Below are positions 10,934 to 22,235 of a stretch of 59,501 bases of DNA, in pieces. Every line of letters begins with the position of its first letter. Positions within the stretch are counted from its first letter, which is position 1. This DNA is from Triparma columacea (Eukaryota > Sar > Bolidophyceae > Parmales > Triparmaceae), in NCBI GenBank assembly GCA_030267965.1, contig BRYA01000132.1, forward strand, positions 12,508-72,008, written 5' to 3'. The notes below the pieces were generated by a model. It was given only the letters and a program-made list of their open reading frames with translations, searched no databases and was not told the origin of the DNA. The position numbers and the translations under genes were made by a program.

Positions 10934-13900
10934 TCATTTTCCCTCGTCTCTCAGCCTCTTCTCCTCCTCTTGCTGCTGCCTCTCCACGCTCCCCTTTCGT
11001 TTCTTCTCTTCACCCGTCTTCTTCTTTTTCTTCTTCTTTTTGACCTTCCCTCCCCCCTCTCCCCCCTCGGCGTCCAACCTCTCCTCCATCTCAAGACTCC
11101 TGAACTTCTGCTCTAGCTCATCCTTCATGTTGGGCATCGCAAAACCGTTCTCGCCGACAATACTATTCATTGGCGCCCGGCGACCGAACTCTTTGGGGCT
11201 GCTCGCGACGCTACTTTCTCGGCTTCCTCTTCTACTGCCCTGGCGGCTGTTCTGACGGCTTCCGTCTCGGCTCGATGATGCCGACCCCCTTTCCTTTTTA
11301 GGCGGGGGGTGCGACGGGGGACCTTTCTTGGACTGCGGCTTCCTTTCCTCCCCCTCGTCTATCTTCCGACCTGTTTCCGCAACGTCGTGATCGAATTCGT
11401 CATCGCTATTCACACTTCTCGTTTTCTCAGAACCTTGGGGTGGACTTACAGTAGGGGGATGAGAAACTCTGTCCAACTCATTTGATCCGCTCCTATTCTC
11501 TGTCCTGTCACTGTCGCCGTCCAGGATATCGTCGTTGTACTTTCCTCCCGTGGACGTACCGCCCTTCTTGTCATCCTTGGCCTTGCTCAACTCCTTCGTG
11601 ATCGCCATCTCATCGTCTAGAGCCGTGTGTAACGAAGATTTGCCCCCCCCCCCTAATCCCACCCTTTGCACCATCTCCAACACCTGCTTCCCATTCTCGT
11701 TCATTTTGAGACTATCCAAGTTCCCGAAACCAGAGGGCTGCTTCTTCTTAGGGACATTCCCACCATTCCCACCGAATCCACCGCCCAAAGGAGCCCTACC
11801 AAATCCCCCCACCCCTTCGTCCTGGTTCATCTGCTTGGTGATACTGTTCAGGTACTGGTGCCCTAGGTTGCCGTACTGAGCAGCGTTCTCGACAGTTATG
11901 CCATCTAAGACACTGTCAAGTAGTATGGACCGCTCAATGAGATCGCCTAGTTGGTTTTTGATGGCATCACTCGCCATTTTGAGCCGAAGGAAGTGAATAG
12001 CATCGAACTGATTTTTGACCACAATTTGTCCTCTCTTGGACTTGTGGATTCCGAGACCCCCCGATATCGTCTGCACACCGATTGCCGTAGCTCTGTCCTG
12101 GAAGCTCGACTGAACGTAATTACCGCCATCGCCACCACTGGTATTGTTGGCGAGAAGGTTAGAGCCCTCCCCACCCTGCTCTGCCCCGTTGGCTGCAGCA
12201 TCTCTTCTGTTTGCCCTCTTGCTCGAGAACATGCCCGTATCTTTGGCGTTGTCCTTCCTGGAACCGTTCATCCCAAGCATTGAGGACGTGGTGGAGTGGA
12301 AAGGGAAGCTGCGATTGAATTGCGTGGAGGGGTTGTAGAGCAAGAGAAGTACTGTTTGGCCCAGGTAGTGCAAAGTCAATTCGACCGTGGCAACGAACTT
12401 GAAGCGCCTCGTGGTGACAACGTTTTTGGAAACACCGATTAAGAACGGAAGGGCGACGAGCCAGGTGAGGTAGAATGATGTGAATTTTTTGTAGAAAGAA
12501 TGCTGGTCGAGAATCATTAATTGTAGCGCGGGAGGAGAGTTAGATGGCACTAAATGAGATTGGGGGGAGGGGGGGGCTAGGGCCGCCAGAACTTACCTTT
12601 CTCTCGAAATTTCTTCGTGTGGTGGTCGCTGCGTAGGTAAACCAACAGGCAGCACATATCCTGATCGCAAACATCATCTGACCAGGGCCTGTCTGGTACT
12701 TTGTTTTCACAGAATCTACCTGGTACTCCTCCCTGTGAAGCACGTTCGCGAGGATATCCATGCAGATGTAGACTGCCGTGAACACCACGATTTTTATCCT
12801 GCCCTCGGGGCTGAGCTTGCGCCTGACAATTGTCCACCCCTTGGCCAAAAGAACCAAGAGGGCAATAAAGAGTCCTGTGGCAAATGTATCGATAATTCTG
12901 GAAGCTTCTAGTACGCCAGGGTATCCAATACCGGTGGAAGAGTAGTCATCGTAATGCGCCATGGAGAGCACTAGCGCAAGCCAGTGTAAGAAAATTACCA
13001 CTGCGACGAGCATGAGCGTACGAGACCGTGATTAGTTAGTATTGAGAGGTACTATTCAAACCCATCGCTGCACCCCTCTCCCAACACATTCCACTCTTAC
13101 CTGCCAAAATTAACACAGTCCAGTGAAACTTCCTGCGGTGCACCAGCTTGTTCCTGACATTTAACATAAAGATGAGGTTGAGGGTCTGCAGGGTGAGGAA
13201 TGCGATCGATAACGAATACATTCCGACTTCCTCGGCAGAGAAGTGAGTGACGTCAGGATCACCAAAGGGGAATGAGTTTTTAAACTCGAACTCGTAATCG
13301 ATATCAACGAAGGATTGACACCTGCTGCCGAGTGGAGTGATGCCATCTTCGCTTTCCTCTTCAGAACACGAGGGGTCGCAATTGCTTACGACGACGTACA
13401 TCCACGCTTCCATTTTAGCCCTGAACTGGAAGGTTTTCTCCACTGTGACCCACTTGTCGCGGTTGGCAGGATCACCACTTGCCCAGTCTTGATCCTGGGA
13501 CGAGCGAAGCAAGTCGCAGAGGGGGTTGCGTTGATGTGGGTAAGAATTGCGCGGGAAAAGCGAGCCGCGAAAAAGCCTAATTTAGCTAGCCAATGTCGTC
13601 GCTTCGTCCCTCTTGGCGACGCTGTTAGGGTTCACTTCTTGTCCATGCTCACCTTCTCTACACAAGGGTTTAACTCTTCACCGCTACACTGGCGAACCTT
13701 CCACAAGTTATACGTCACGGAAGCTTGTTGTTGACGCTCTGCACAGTTCATTTCGGTTGCCTTCGCATTGTTAACATCTTCCCATGTGCCCTCCATGTCG
13801 ATGAAGAGGGAGACTGAAATCCGATCTTGCATCTTCTGGTTGACCGTGAAAACAAACGAACCCTCCCCATCATCCAGTTCAGCGACTTGGTTATCCGCCG

Positions 13901-14054
13901 CAAGCTGCTCATCAGTCAACGCCATGAAGGCAAATCTGTCCACCAATACCCAAGAAGAAACTGATCGAACTCGGCGTTTTACCACCTTGGAAACGCAACT
14001 GCGCATCAAAAGGGCAACGAAAAGCAAACGAAGCGCACCCCAAGACCCAGCCAT
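10934..14054 (-). CDS. GPR180/TMEM145-like seven-transmembrane receptor (GOST-type, rhodopsin-like 4 family)
   Basis: Four exons on the minus strand (14054-13653, 13494-13101, 13000-12597, 12502-10934) join in phase to give 922 residues. The first ~22 residues form a signal peptide. An extracellular region with several Cys follows to about residue 220. The seven-helix region begins around VGMYSLSIAFLTLQTLNLIF and includes the family phrases RKFHWTVLIL and LLVLLAKGWTIVRRKLS, ending near LLLLYNP. The long cytoplasmic tail (over 350 residues) is Gly, Ser and Lys-rich and ends in a poly-Lys run, which is longer than in animal homologues. It carries QFDAIHFLRLKMASDAI, possibly helical. Function in algae is unknown; animal relatives act in secretory traffic or signalling. 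The fourth acceptor (12503-12504) is the weakest splice site. Confidence 0.82.
13495..13652 (-). repeat. Intron 1 of the GPR180-like gene, introner-like 5' half
   Basis: The first ~60 bases of this intron, read on the minus strand from the GT, resemble the first ~60 bases of the intron at 18471-18331 in an unrelated gene. Both contain ATGGACAAGAAG just after the donor and CGAAGCGACGACATT about 40 bases later. Its 3' end (CTTCGCTCGTCCCAG) resembles the 3' ends of introns at 5189-5345 and 10318-10486. Confidence 0.4.
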
Positions 14055-14361
14055 GGTAACAAAATGCCGCCTTGCAGCGTTTCAGGGTTTTGTTTTTGTT
14101 TTGGTCTTTGAAAAAGTAAGTCGGCCGGAGAACTGAGTCCAGCAACCTTGTTCGGGGACGAATGAGGGAAAGGTGAAAGGATAGAAAAACAACGGATCTT
14201 TCTGGCGTCTGACGATAAATTTGAACGCATTAATCGTTACTATTGCGTCGAGATCACCTACACCTCACGAGATCTTAGCAGTAAGGTTTCGTAGAAGCTG
14301 CTGCTAGGCCAATATTTATCAAATTCTTTAATATATATCTTCGCCCAAGAAGGAGGAGAGA
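14055..14361. promoter_or_regulatory. Shared upstream region of a divergent gene pair
   Basis: These 307 bp separate the starts of the GPR180-like gene (minus, 14054) and the NOT4-like gene (plus, 14362). An AT-rich run with TTTAATATATAT at about 14327-14338 lies close to the plus-strand start and could serve as a core promoter or 5' UTR. No RING-coding sequence is visible here, which matters for the NOT4-like gene. Confidence 0.35.
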
Positions 14362-15557
14362 ATGTCCAGTAGGACAGCGAGGAACCATCCCCGCGGTCGA
14401 AACGGCAAAACATATAACAACCGTAACGGTGGAATGGATAACCCTAGGACGAAATTAGCCAATACGCGCGTGGTGCAGAGAAATTTGGTATATATCATCG
14501 GCTTGTCCCCTAGCATAGCAGAAGAGACAGTATTGCGGAGTGACAAGTTCTTTGGCCAGTACGGTAAAATTGTAAGTAGAAAAGCACTCGATATCTCTCA
14601 GTAGATCACATCATGTCCCTCCTCACTGTTGCCTTGGGGGAGTATTTCAGGATAAAAAATCATCGCCATCACCGATGGCATCAATGGCTTTTCAACGTGA
14701 AAGGCGTCCAAAGAAGAATCGTTTTGGGCCTCTTGTTGACCGATTACCGTTGTTTACTCGATCCACTCACTAACTTACTAAATTTCGACACCTGGCTCTC
14801 ATCTCAGACGAAAATCATGGTTAACAAGTCACACCTTGCAAATAGTCCCAAGGTGAGTCAAATGATGCACGCCAGCCGCTTAGTATCGCTCCACGTCGTA
14901 CAATAATATTCGTACCCTAACCTTTGCACCCTGCTTACGCTTCACTCGACCTCCCGAATAAGAAATCTTCGAAGAATTCTTCTGCAGCATACATCACATA
15001 CGACAAAGTCGATGACGCCCAGGCAGCGATCGAATCCGTTGACATGTTCCAGTACGACGGAAGGCTTATCAGGGCAAGCTTTGGTACAAGCAAGTACTGC
15101 AACGCCTTCTTGCGCGGCATCCAGTGCAGCAATCCGGACTGCCTCTACTTGCACGCAATGGGCAAGAACGAGGATAGCTTCAGCAAGGAACAGATTCAGC
15201 AGGGTTACGCTAATAGGGGAGGCCTCCAGGATGTCTCCAAGGTGTCAACCGCTAAAGCTGGAAGAGATCCCACGGGTTCTTCCTCTTCCCTCCCCCCCAG
15301 GGTTGGAGGGAAACTCAATCACAAGCAAGGGTCGGACAAGTCTTCAACACCTGTCCCCGTCCCTACCCGCTCTACTTCCCCCACGGCAATTAGTGCTTCT
15401 ACTCCTACTACCTCCTCAGCGGCGCACAGCCCTGCCCCCGCCATAGTGCCAAATTCGCCTCCTCTAACTTCCATGCTGGTGCTTCCACCTTCTCCTGAAA
15501 AAGGCCCCACGACCTTTGCAAAGATTGCGGCCAAAGTGACACCACAAAAGGAGGAGG

Positions 15558-15606
<49 letters not shown>

Positions 15607-15740
15607 CCAGCAGCACCAGCAGCAACAGCAGCAACAGCAGCAACAGCAGCAACAGCAGCAGCAGAAAATGCAGCAACAGAAAATGCAGCAACAACAGCAA
15701 GAGCAGAAACAGCAAGAGCAGAAACAGCAACAGCAACAGC

Positions 15741-15790
<50 letters not shown>

Positions 15791-16443
15791 AAACAGCAAC
15801 AGCTTCATCAGCAGCAAATGCACCAACAGCAGCAACTGCAGCACCCCCCGATGCCTATGCCTATGCCTATGCCTATGTCCATGCCTATGCCTATGCCGAT
15901 GCCTATGTCAATGCCTATGCCGATGGCGATGCCGATGCAGATGCCGATCCCCATTCCGGTCGGTCGCTCATCTTCACTCCCCACCCCTCTACCTCCTGCG
16001 CCGACTTCCGTGATGAGTGGCAGCATCTCGAATCCAGGCTCGCCGACACCCCATAGATCTCCAACCTCACCTCTCATCAACTCCCCTCAAAGTGCCGACA
16101 ATTCTCCGATGTCAAGGATGAACATTTCAACCGACTCCGGGAACATGTCACCGTTGTTCACGGGCTCTACTAGGCTATCAGAAACCTCACCCCTGCCCCT
16201 GCCTCCAAAACCTGTTCGCACGGATAGAACCGACTCAGATGATTTTCTATGGAAGATTGGAAGTCCAAGTCTTTCAGCCAGTTTCTCTGAACTTTCGGAC
16301 GAGGGGGGGCGGGGAAGGCTCTCGAGCAATCCTTGGGCGGAGGCCGCCTCAACTCCTCCATCTCAATTTGAGAGCAGCTTCTCCTTGAACTCGAACAGCT
16401 CCACTTACAGTAGTATTAGCTTCGGCGGCGTCTCACAGAACCA

Positions 16444-16474
<31 letters not shown>

Positions 16475-17254
16475 CAACAGCAGCAGCAGCATCAACAGAC
16501 ACAGCAGCAGCATCAACAGCAGCAGCAGCATCAACACACACAGCAGTTGCACCACCACAAGCAACAACAACTACAGCACAAACAGCAAACAGGGATGGAA
16601 AGGACAGCTTCGCCATCTCAGCAGCTGTTCTCTTCGCCCCTTCCGTACCAGCCAGTTGGAACGCCTCCTGCTCCCGCGCCAACGGCATTGTCTATTGTCG
16701 GTGGTGGCAATGTCTCCCCCGTTAGCACTTCAATGTCACAGGGTAGGGAATATGGCGACACTGGAAAGCTAGACTTAGGTGGTATGATGATAAGCCCCAC
16801 CCATGGGCCAATACCGGGCAGTCCCACGACGAATTCGTATGGACAGAAGCAAATGCCAGGACACAACGTCGTCAGTCCCATCGCAAACGGCGGAGGTGGT
16901 GATAGCGACAACCTGTCTAAGCACCAGCATAACAACAACAACAACAATAATAATAACATCAACGGCTTCATGGGACACGGCAACGTTTTGGGGACTCAGC
17001 AGCAGTTCGCCAATGCGCAATCCCAGCAACAGCAACACACACAGCGCCTGCAGCAGCCACAGCAACAGCAGCAGTTTTACGCGCAACAAACTCTCTACGG
17101 TGGAGGCTTTTCAGGCTCCCCACCGCAGCAGCAGCAACAACAACCGCCGCAGCAGCAAATGCATTATGGTGGTGGATACCCTGTCAAGGTCACCAGGCAG
17201 CCTTTGTTTACGTCAGGGCAACAACAGCAGGCCGCAGGTTTGTTCTTGAGGTAG
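14362..17254 (+). CDS. NOT4-like RNA-binding protein (RRM plus CCCH finger) with poly-Q tracts and no RING
   Basis: Three exons (14362-14571, 14808-14852, 14963-17254) give 848 residues. Residues ~36-115 form the NOT4-type RRM: RVVQRNLVYIIGLSPSIAEE, then FFGQYGKI, then SAAYITYDKVDDAQAAI, then RLIRASFGTSKYC. A CCCH finger C-x8-C-x4-C-x3-H (CNAFLRGIQCSNPDCLYLH) follows directly, as in CNOT4. CNOT4 normally carries an N-terminal C4C4 RING that makes it the ubiquitin ligase of CCR4-NOT. Here the RRM is preceded by only ~35 Arg/Asn-rich residues. The remaining 650 residues are low complexity: poly-Gln, a Met-Pro tract, Ser/Pro-rich stretches, a second Gln/His tract and an Asn run. Likely role: RNA binding, perhaps with CCR4-NOT. 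The exon-3 acceptor AATAAG is deduced from phase and homology. Confidence 0.85.
15558..15812 (+). repeat. CAG/CAA trinucleotide repeat coding for poly-Gln
   Basis: Pure CAG at first, then mixed CAG/CAA/CAC with interspersed AAA, ATG and GAG codons. It encodes a Gln tract of more than 70 residues inside the NOT4-like gene. The CAG/CAA mixture suggests selection for the Gln protein sequence rather than only DNA slippage. Confidence 0.9.
15848..15955 (+). repeat. Hexanucleotide repeat coding for a Met-Pro tract
   Basis: Tandem ATGCCT/ATGCCG/ATGTCC units encode alternating Met and Pro with Ser, Ala, Gln and Ile substitutions for about 36 residues, directly after the Gln/His tract in the same exon. 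Confidence 0.9.
16441..16590 (+). repeat. Second CAG/CAA/CAC-rich repeat (poly-Gln/His)
   Basis: A Gln- and His-coding tract in the same exon, with CAGCAGCAGCATCAA units in tandem and CACACA interruptions. A shorter Asn run (AACAACAATAAT units) follows near 16930-16960. Confidence 0.85.
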
Positions 17255-17418
17255 TGCGCGCGGGGGAGGGGGGTCAAGGGAGACGGAGGGAACGCAAGAA
17301 GAAGAGAGAGGGGGAGGTAGGAAGCGAAGGAGGGAAAGAGGGAGGGACACTCGAGGAAATGTTTTCGCGAAAAACAAACACAACTGGATTAAAAAAGACA
17401 CAACAAATCACAGACGAA

Positions 17419-19212
17419 TCAAAAATAGTTCATTACATGCAGCTCGCCTCTTGCCAGCCTCAGTACAACCGACGGATCTTCCTTGAAATGCTTCAACAAA
17501 TCCGAACCCAACGTGCAACCCTCAACAGGGCAGCGAAGATTATCCTTGGATACCCAGTCGGCAAAGCACTGCCTATGGTACGCGTGTCTGCAACTATTCA
17601 TCGCCACAAATATTTCGTTGTTGGATGCGTTGTTCTTGTAATCTAAAGACGAATTGCAGATGGGGCACACATTCTCTTTATCGCGAAATATGCTTTCAAA
17701 GAAGGCTGCCTTGATTTCTGGGCTTGCAAGGGTTGAGCGGTGGGCAAGACACAAGGAGAGGACTGTATTATCTTTGTCCTTTAGGGCCTTTGACTGCGAT
17801 AATGCCTCAATGGCAAGTGAGTGTGCCAGTTCAAGCGTAGGAGGACCCCCGGGGGGTAGTTCCTGGCCTGCTCCTTCCGTAAGAATCATCGTCGCGAACT
17901 CTATCAGGGCCATTAGCCTCGAAGGCTGGTCGTCGCCTTCTCGAAGCAGCTGCACTGCCGAATCAAAGAATTCCTTCGCCTTTTCGTGGTCGCCGCCTTT
18001 CCTTAAGCACGATGCGAGCTGGCAGTGTGCCGCCCCTAGTTGGGCTGGAAAGTCTGAGGAGTGCTTGGCCGACAGCACAACATCTCTCTCAGCGTAAGTT
18101 AAAGCCTTCTTCATGTTCTCTTCGAAAGTTTCTCGACTGAAGGGAAATGAGGAGTAGCACTTTGAGAGGCTGCAGCACACTATAGCCTCTCCAATTTCGT
18201 CCCTCTGTGTCTTTGCGAACTCCAGTTCCAACGTAAGGACATCTATTGCCTTTTGAAGCTGCCCGGTAGCCTTATAGCAGTTTCCGATACCTACCCTGCA
18301 GGTGAAGGCTGTCGAGTGGTCTTGATGGGCCTGTGAAGAGCGGAGATATGAGATAATAAACAAGTTGAAGGTCACGCACAACTACTCTTTCGGTCAAATT
18401 TCTATTCTGAAAATGTCGTCGCTTCGCTCCCCTTCGCAATGCTCTTTCACTTCTTCTTGTCCATTTCTTACCTCACACTGGGGGAGGGCAGTCTGATACA
18501 TGACGAGCGCTTCTCTCGCGCCCCCCGTCATCTCCTTCAAAGAGCCAAGGGATGTGAGGGCGTGGGTCAAAGTGTGGGTGATGTCGAAGAAGAGGGACAT
18601 GACCACTTGTTGGAGGGGTGTAGGAGTTGTGTGAGGAGAGGGCTTGTGCTTGTCAATCGACGCGAGGAGTGAGGACGCGAGATTCGTCGCCGCTCGCAGT
18701 TTGCCTTCTGCCGTTGCCGGTGAGATGTAAAGAGCATCGTTTCCATCGTTCACCAATTCAATGCAATCATCCACCTTATCCCTGAGTTGTCGAAGCTCAG
18801 GATTTTGCTTGTACAATTCAGCACGCGATAGCGGCGTTGGCGTAGCGTCGAGCTTCGGGTTCATGAGGTCAAACGTCTCCTTAAGTGCCCCCTGTGCTTC
18901 AGCAGGGGGCAGGAGGGGGGTTTGTTGAGTAGTAGGAGGGGGTGGTGGTAGGCTTGGAACAGGGACGCAAATTTTCTTGTGTCGCTTCCAATCTTTCTTC
19001 TGACACTAGGGAAAAGACGAGTTGACGTGTTGGCGACGAGATGTGTCAGCGAAGGAGGTCAATTTGGCAATTGGGAAGCGAAGACTGGGACCATGGAGTT
19101 TGCCAAATTTGCTCACCGCCACTGAGCAATAGAAAGTATCCTTGCATCTAGAACACGACTTTGTAGCCATCACGCCGCATCGTGCACAATTCTGTTTGAT
19201 GGCAGAAACCAT
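17419..19212 (-). CDS. MYND - TPR-like - RING finger protein
   Basis: Three exons on the minus strand (19212-19117, 19005-18472, 18330-17419), all phase 0, give 513 residues. The MYND zinc finger is at about residues 9-45 and is complete only after splicing: CARCG, then CSRCKDTFYCSVAC, then CQKKDWKRHKKIC. The middle is helical with TPR-like repeats (GIGNCYKATGQLQKAIDVL, LAEKHSSDF-type helices). The C-terminus carries a RING-H2-like finger: CPIC, then CRHAYHRQCFADW, then CPVEGC. MYND domains bind proline-rich peptides and RING domains recruit E2 enzymes, so a ubiquitin ligase with an adaptor head is plausible. The combination is not one I can assign to a named family. Confidence 0.85.
18331..18471 (-). 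repeat. Intron 2 of the MYND-TPR-RING gene, introner-like 5' half
   Basis: The first ~60 bases, read on the minus strand from the GT, match the start of the intron at 13652-13495 in the GPR180-like gene. They share ATGGACAAGAAG and CGAAGCGACGACATT in the same order and nearly the same spacing. The similarity begins at the 5' splice site. Confidence 0.4.
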
Positions 19213-19818
19213 GTATAAACCTGCCTTGTCAAAACACTTCTTCCACTCCTTCGATTTTGAAGCTTTTCAGCTTTGAAGTTAGATGGAATAAATATTGCTA
19301 ACATTGAAAAAAGGATGGGACGCCTGAGTGTTGAAGGTGCCGCCGAAGAGCGGCTGCAAAGGTCAGGCATGAGTGACACAATGCAAATATTGTAACTTTA
19401 TTCTTTCATCAGTAATGGAATTTGGTTTATGATTCCTTCGAAAACACTTCGCCTCCCTCTCCCCCTAAACCCTGCCCCCCCCTTACCGGACCCGCCATTA
19501 AATCTCCCCCCCCCCTCCCCCCCCCCTTAGTACTTTCTAGGTGAGTTGAACCACTCCACCGCAGATAAGTGCGGAGGATGAGGTTCGCTGAACTCCCCAG
19601 TGTATTGTGACGAAGCACCCCCAAAATCCACGCCCCTTTCCTAGCCCCTCGCCTAATCTTCCCCCCTCCTTTACTAGTCAACCCTCTTTTCTATTCAATT
19701 CGCCATTCCACACAACACACACTTCGACGTTGCGTCCTACTCTTTCCACCAACTTCTCCCTCCCCACTCCCCCCCCCTTTCCCCCTTGTTCCTTCATCCC
19801 ACCCAGAACAACGTAGCC
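19213..19818. other. Intergenic region between two minus-strand genes
   Basis: 606 bp between the start of the MYND-TPR-RING gene and the stop of the CXC/F-box gene. It holds several C-runs (19475-19530, 19768-19795) and an AT-rich part near 19270-19440. It should include a promoter for the gene to the left and a 3' UTR for the gene to the right. No coding sequence with family support is visible. Confidence 0.45.
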
Positions 19819-22235
19819 TTACAGCGACCAGAGGTTCTCGTCGAATGCAATATTTTTGAATCCCTTGCTGACCAGGCCCGCGTTAATGAGGTCGTCGTTG
19901 TTGAGGTGTTTGAAGATTCTTATGTTGGAGCTTTGGAGGGTTGGGTTCTTACTACCGAACACGTGGGTGATTACGAGATCATTGGGGTCCTTCTTATTGC
20001 GAAGGGAAACCATGGACGATCTAGTCGATCTCGTAACATTAGACGATGAGGAAGAGGAGCGTGAGGTGGAGTTGGCTTTGGTGGCGCTGGAGTTGCTGGA
20101 AGAGGTGTGGGAAGGCGCCTCGGATGAGGAGGAGATTTGGGCGTTGAGCGCGGCAGCTGAGGCAGCGTCTGCGAACTGTGCGCGGCGAGCAGGGGAGGAG
20201 CGAAGCGACGATCGAAGCGTTGCAATTTGTGTTAAAAATGTTGCGTTGGAGTAGTTGGGGCGGCGCTAAGTAGCGGAAGTGGCAACCTGCGACATTCGCA
20301 GTGCTGCGTTCTCATCTAGTTTCCATATATATAACCATGATCGCTTACCTCATCTGTGGCCTCCTGAGTGAGTTCCTCGTTAAGGTTAGTAAGGTTTCCG
20401 ACGTCTCCCATGCCCTCTGCAGCGAGCTTGGCGACAGCTGCGAGTTCCAGGGGCATGGGTGAAAGTGCCTCCATGATGGTGGGGGCGTTTGCGGTCGGGA
20501 TGGGTGGGGGCTGGATCTGTTCGGGTGGGGGCTTGAACTGCGCCGCGTGGGCGGCCTCGGCCTTCTGCACACCCTGGAAGTCCTTGATCTTCCTCCTCTC
20601 GATGAGCTTGTGGCTGCCGATGTAGTTTGCGCACTGGTTGCAGCGGCATTTCTCGCCGCAAAATACCCCGGCCTCGTAGCACTCGCAGTACTTCTTGAGA
20701 CAAAAGCTCTTCTTGCACCTGCAGCCCATGGCGTGTGTGGAGTTGACGACGCTGCCACTGCTGATCTTCTGGCGGAACGCGTTGGCATTCTTGGCCTTGG
20801 TTGCCTTGATGGCCTCCATGCGGAGGGTCTGGGGTGTGTAAAGAAATTTGGAGGGTTGCGTTAGCTGTTGGGGTCTACATTCGCGTTTGTGCTTTCACCA
20901 TTTTTCACGAAATCTTACCTCGTGCTCGGTCGTGTTCCTGCACTCAACGCAGTTGCACCCATCACAGTACTCAAGGGCAGTGAAACACTCGCAGTACAGC
21001 TTGAGGCACTTTGACTTCTTGCAGTTGCAGACGATCTTCTTCTTGGCCCTCTGGCCGTTATTGTTCGGGTTGGGGTGGGCAAAGTTCGGGTGGGGGTAGT
21101 TGGCAGCGTTGAGGTTGAGGTTCTGCTGGTGGGCGGAAATGTTCCTCGAACTTCCCGACTTTTTCTTGTTGCCTCCCGTCCTCCTCTCGATTTCTCTGAC
21201 ATCCACCACCTTGCCCGCCTTCTGAGTACCTGCGATTGGAGAGGGGCGGGGCGGGGTTGCGTTAGTATATCCGCACGAGGTTTCTTCTTCTCTTTTTCCT
21301 TCTCCTTATTTCTCCTACTCCTCTTCCTCACCTGTACTGATGCGGGTGATGTCCTTGCGCATCTCCTCATTCACCCTCTTGAAGTTTTCGTTCTCGTCCC
21401 CGTTACCCAGTTGGATCGACACCCACGTGGGCGACATTAACCGCCTTTTTTTAATCGTGTCGGGCGAGCTCAGGAAGGGGGGGCTCTGAAGGTGCGGTGC
21501 ACTCAGGAGGGTGGAACCGACGGCGTGGGGGGAGTCGGGATAGGTAGAGAGGTAGGAATGGGCAGACTGAGACTGGGGGTGGTGGGGGAGGGGGGAGAGG
21601 CCGGTGATGAACGCCTCGAAGCCGTCGGCAGAGCCACCTTGCTTGGGATTCTTCTGGGGGGTCTCACCAGGCTCGAGTCCCAAGTCAGCGAGAGCGCCGG
21701 GGCTAAAGACCAGACCGCCAAACATGTCGTTCTGGGCGCAATTGATGGATTGAGGGGTCATGCTCTGGCCCTGGAAGAGGGACTGCTTGGCTGCGGAACC
21801 GGGGGCAAAGGCGTTGAGGGACTGCCTGAGGGACAGCGGGGTCTTGGGGGCGGGAGAAGTAGGGAGTGACATGAGGCCCTGCACAGCAGCGGCTGCAGCC
21901 GCCGCCGCCGGGGCGGCACTGGCGGAAGGGACCGGCGTGGACTCAGAGGAATTCCCAGAGGAGGCCCTCTTCCAGCGCTTCTTGGGAGGAGGGGAAGGCA
22001 TTAACTTGCTCTCAGGGGGGTCAGAGGTGGAGCTCTCGGCGGCGGCATTCAAAGGGACGTTCTCGTTAGATGCTACAGCCGTAATACTCGAAGCCGATGC
22101 CCCTCCTCCTCCTACTCCTTCTCCTTCTCCAATTGATGCAGCTCCCGCCGCTGAGGAATTTGGGGAATTTCTTGTATTAGGGGACGAGCCGCCCTTATCT
22201 CGCTTGGATCTGCGGGTTGCCTTAGAGGATGGCAT
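19819..22235 (-). CDS. Tesmin/TSO1/LIN54-type CXC-domain protein with C-terminal F-box
   Basis: Four exons on the minus strand (22235-21332, 21229-20919, 20828-20349, 20175-19819) give 683 residues. Residues 1-300 are Ser/Pro/Ala-rich. The CRC region has two CXC motifs. The first is [22 protein letters not shown] with CNCVEC. The second is [22 protein letters not shown] with CRCNQC. A spacer containing [17 protein letters not shown] joins them. This is the DNA-binding module of LIN54/tesmin proteins, which bind CHR-type promoter elements in cell-cycle control. The last exon adds a Ser-rich linker and a clear F-box: [20 protein letters not shown], then LW, just before the stop. The last junction is phase 0 on both sides with a good C-rich acceptor. 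Alternatively the F-box piece is a separate tiny gene starting at 20013, but no promoter gap supports that. Confidence 0.85.

Noticed and set aside
15464..15844. Minus-strand poly-Leu frame opposite the poly-Gln tract
   Set aside because: CTG repeats read antisense to CAG give poly-Leu by chance; no real gene.
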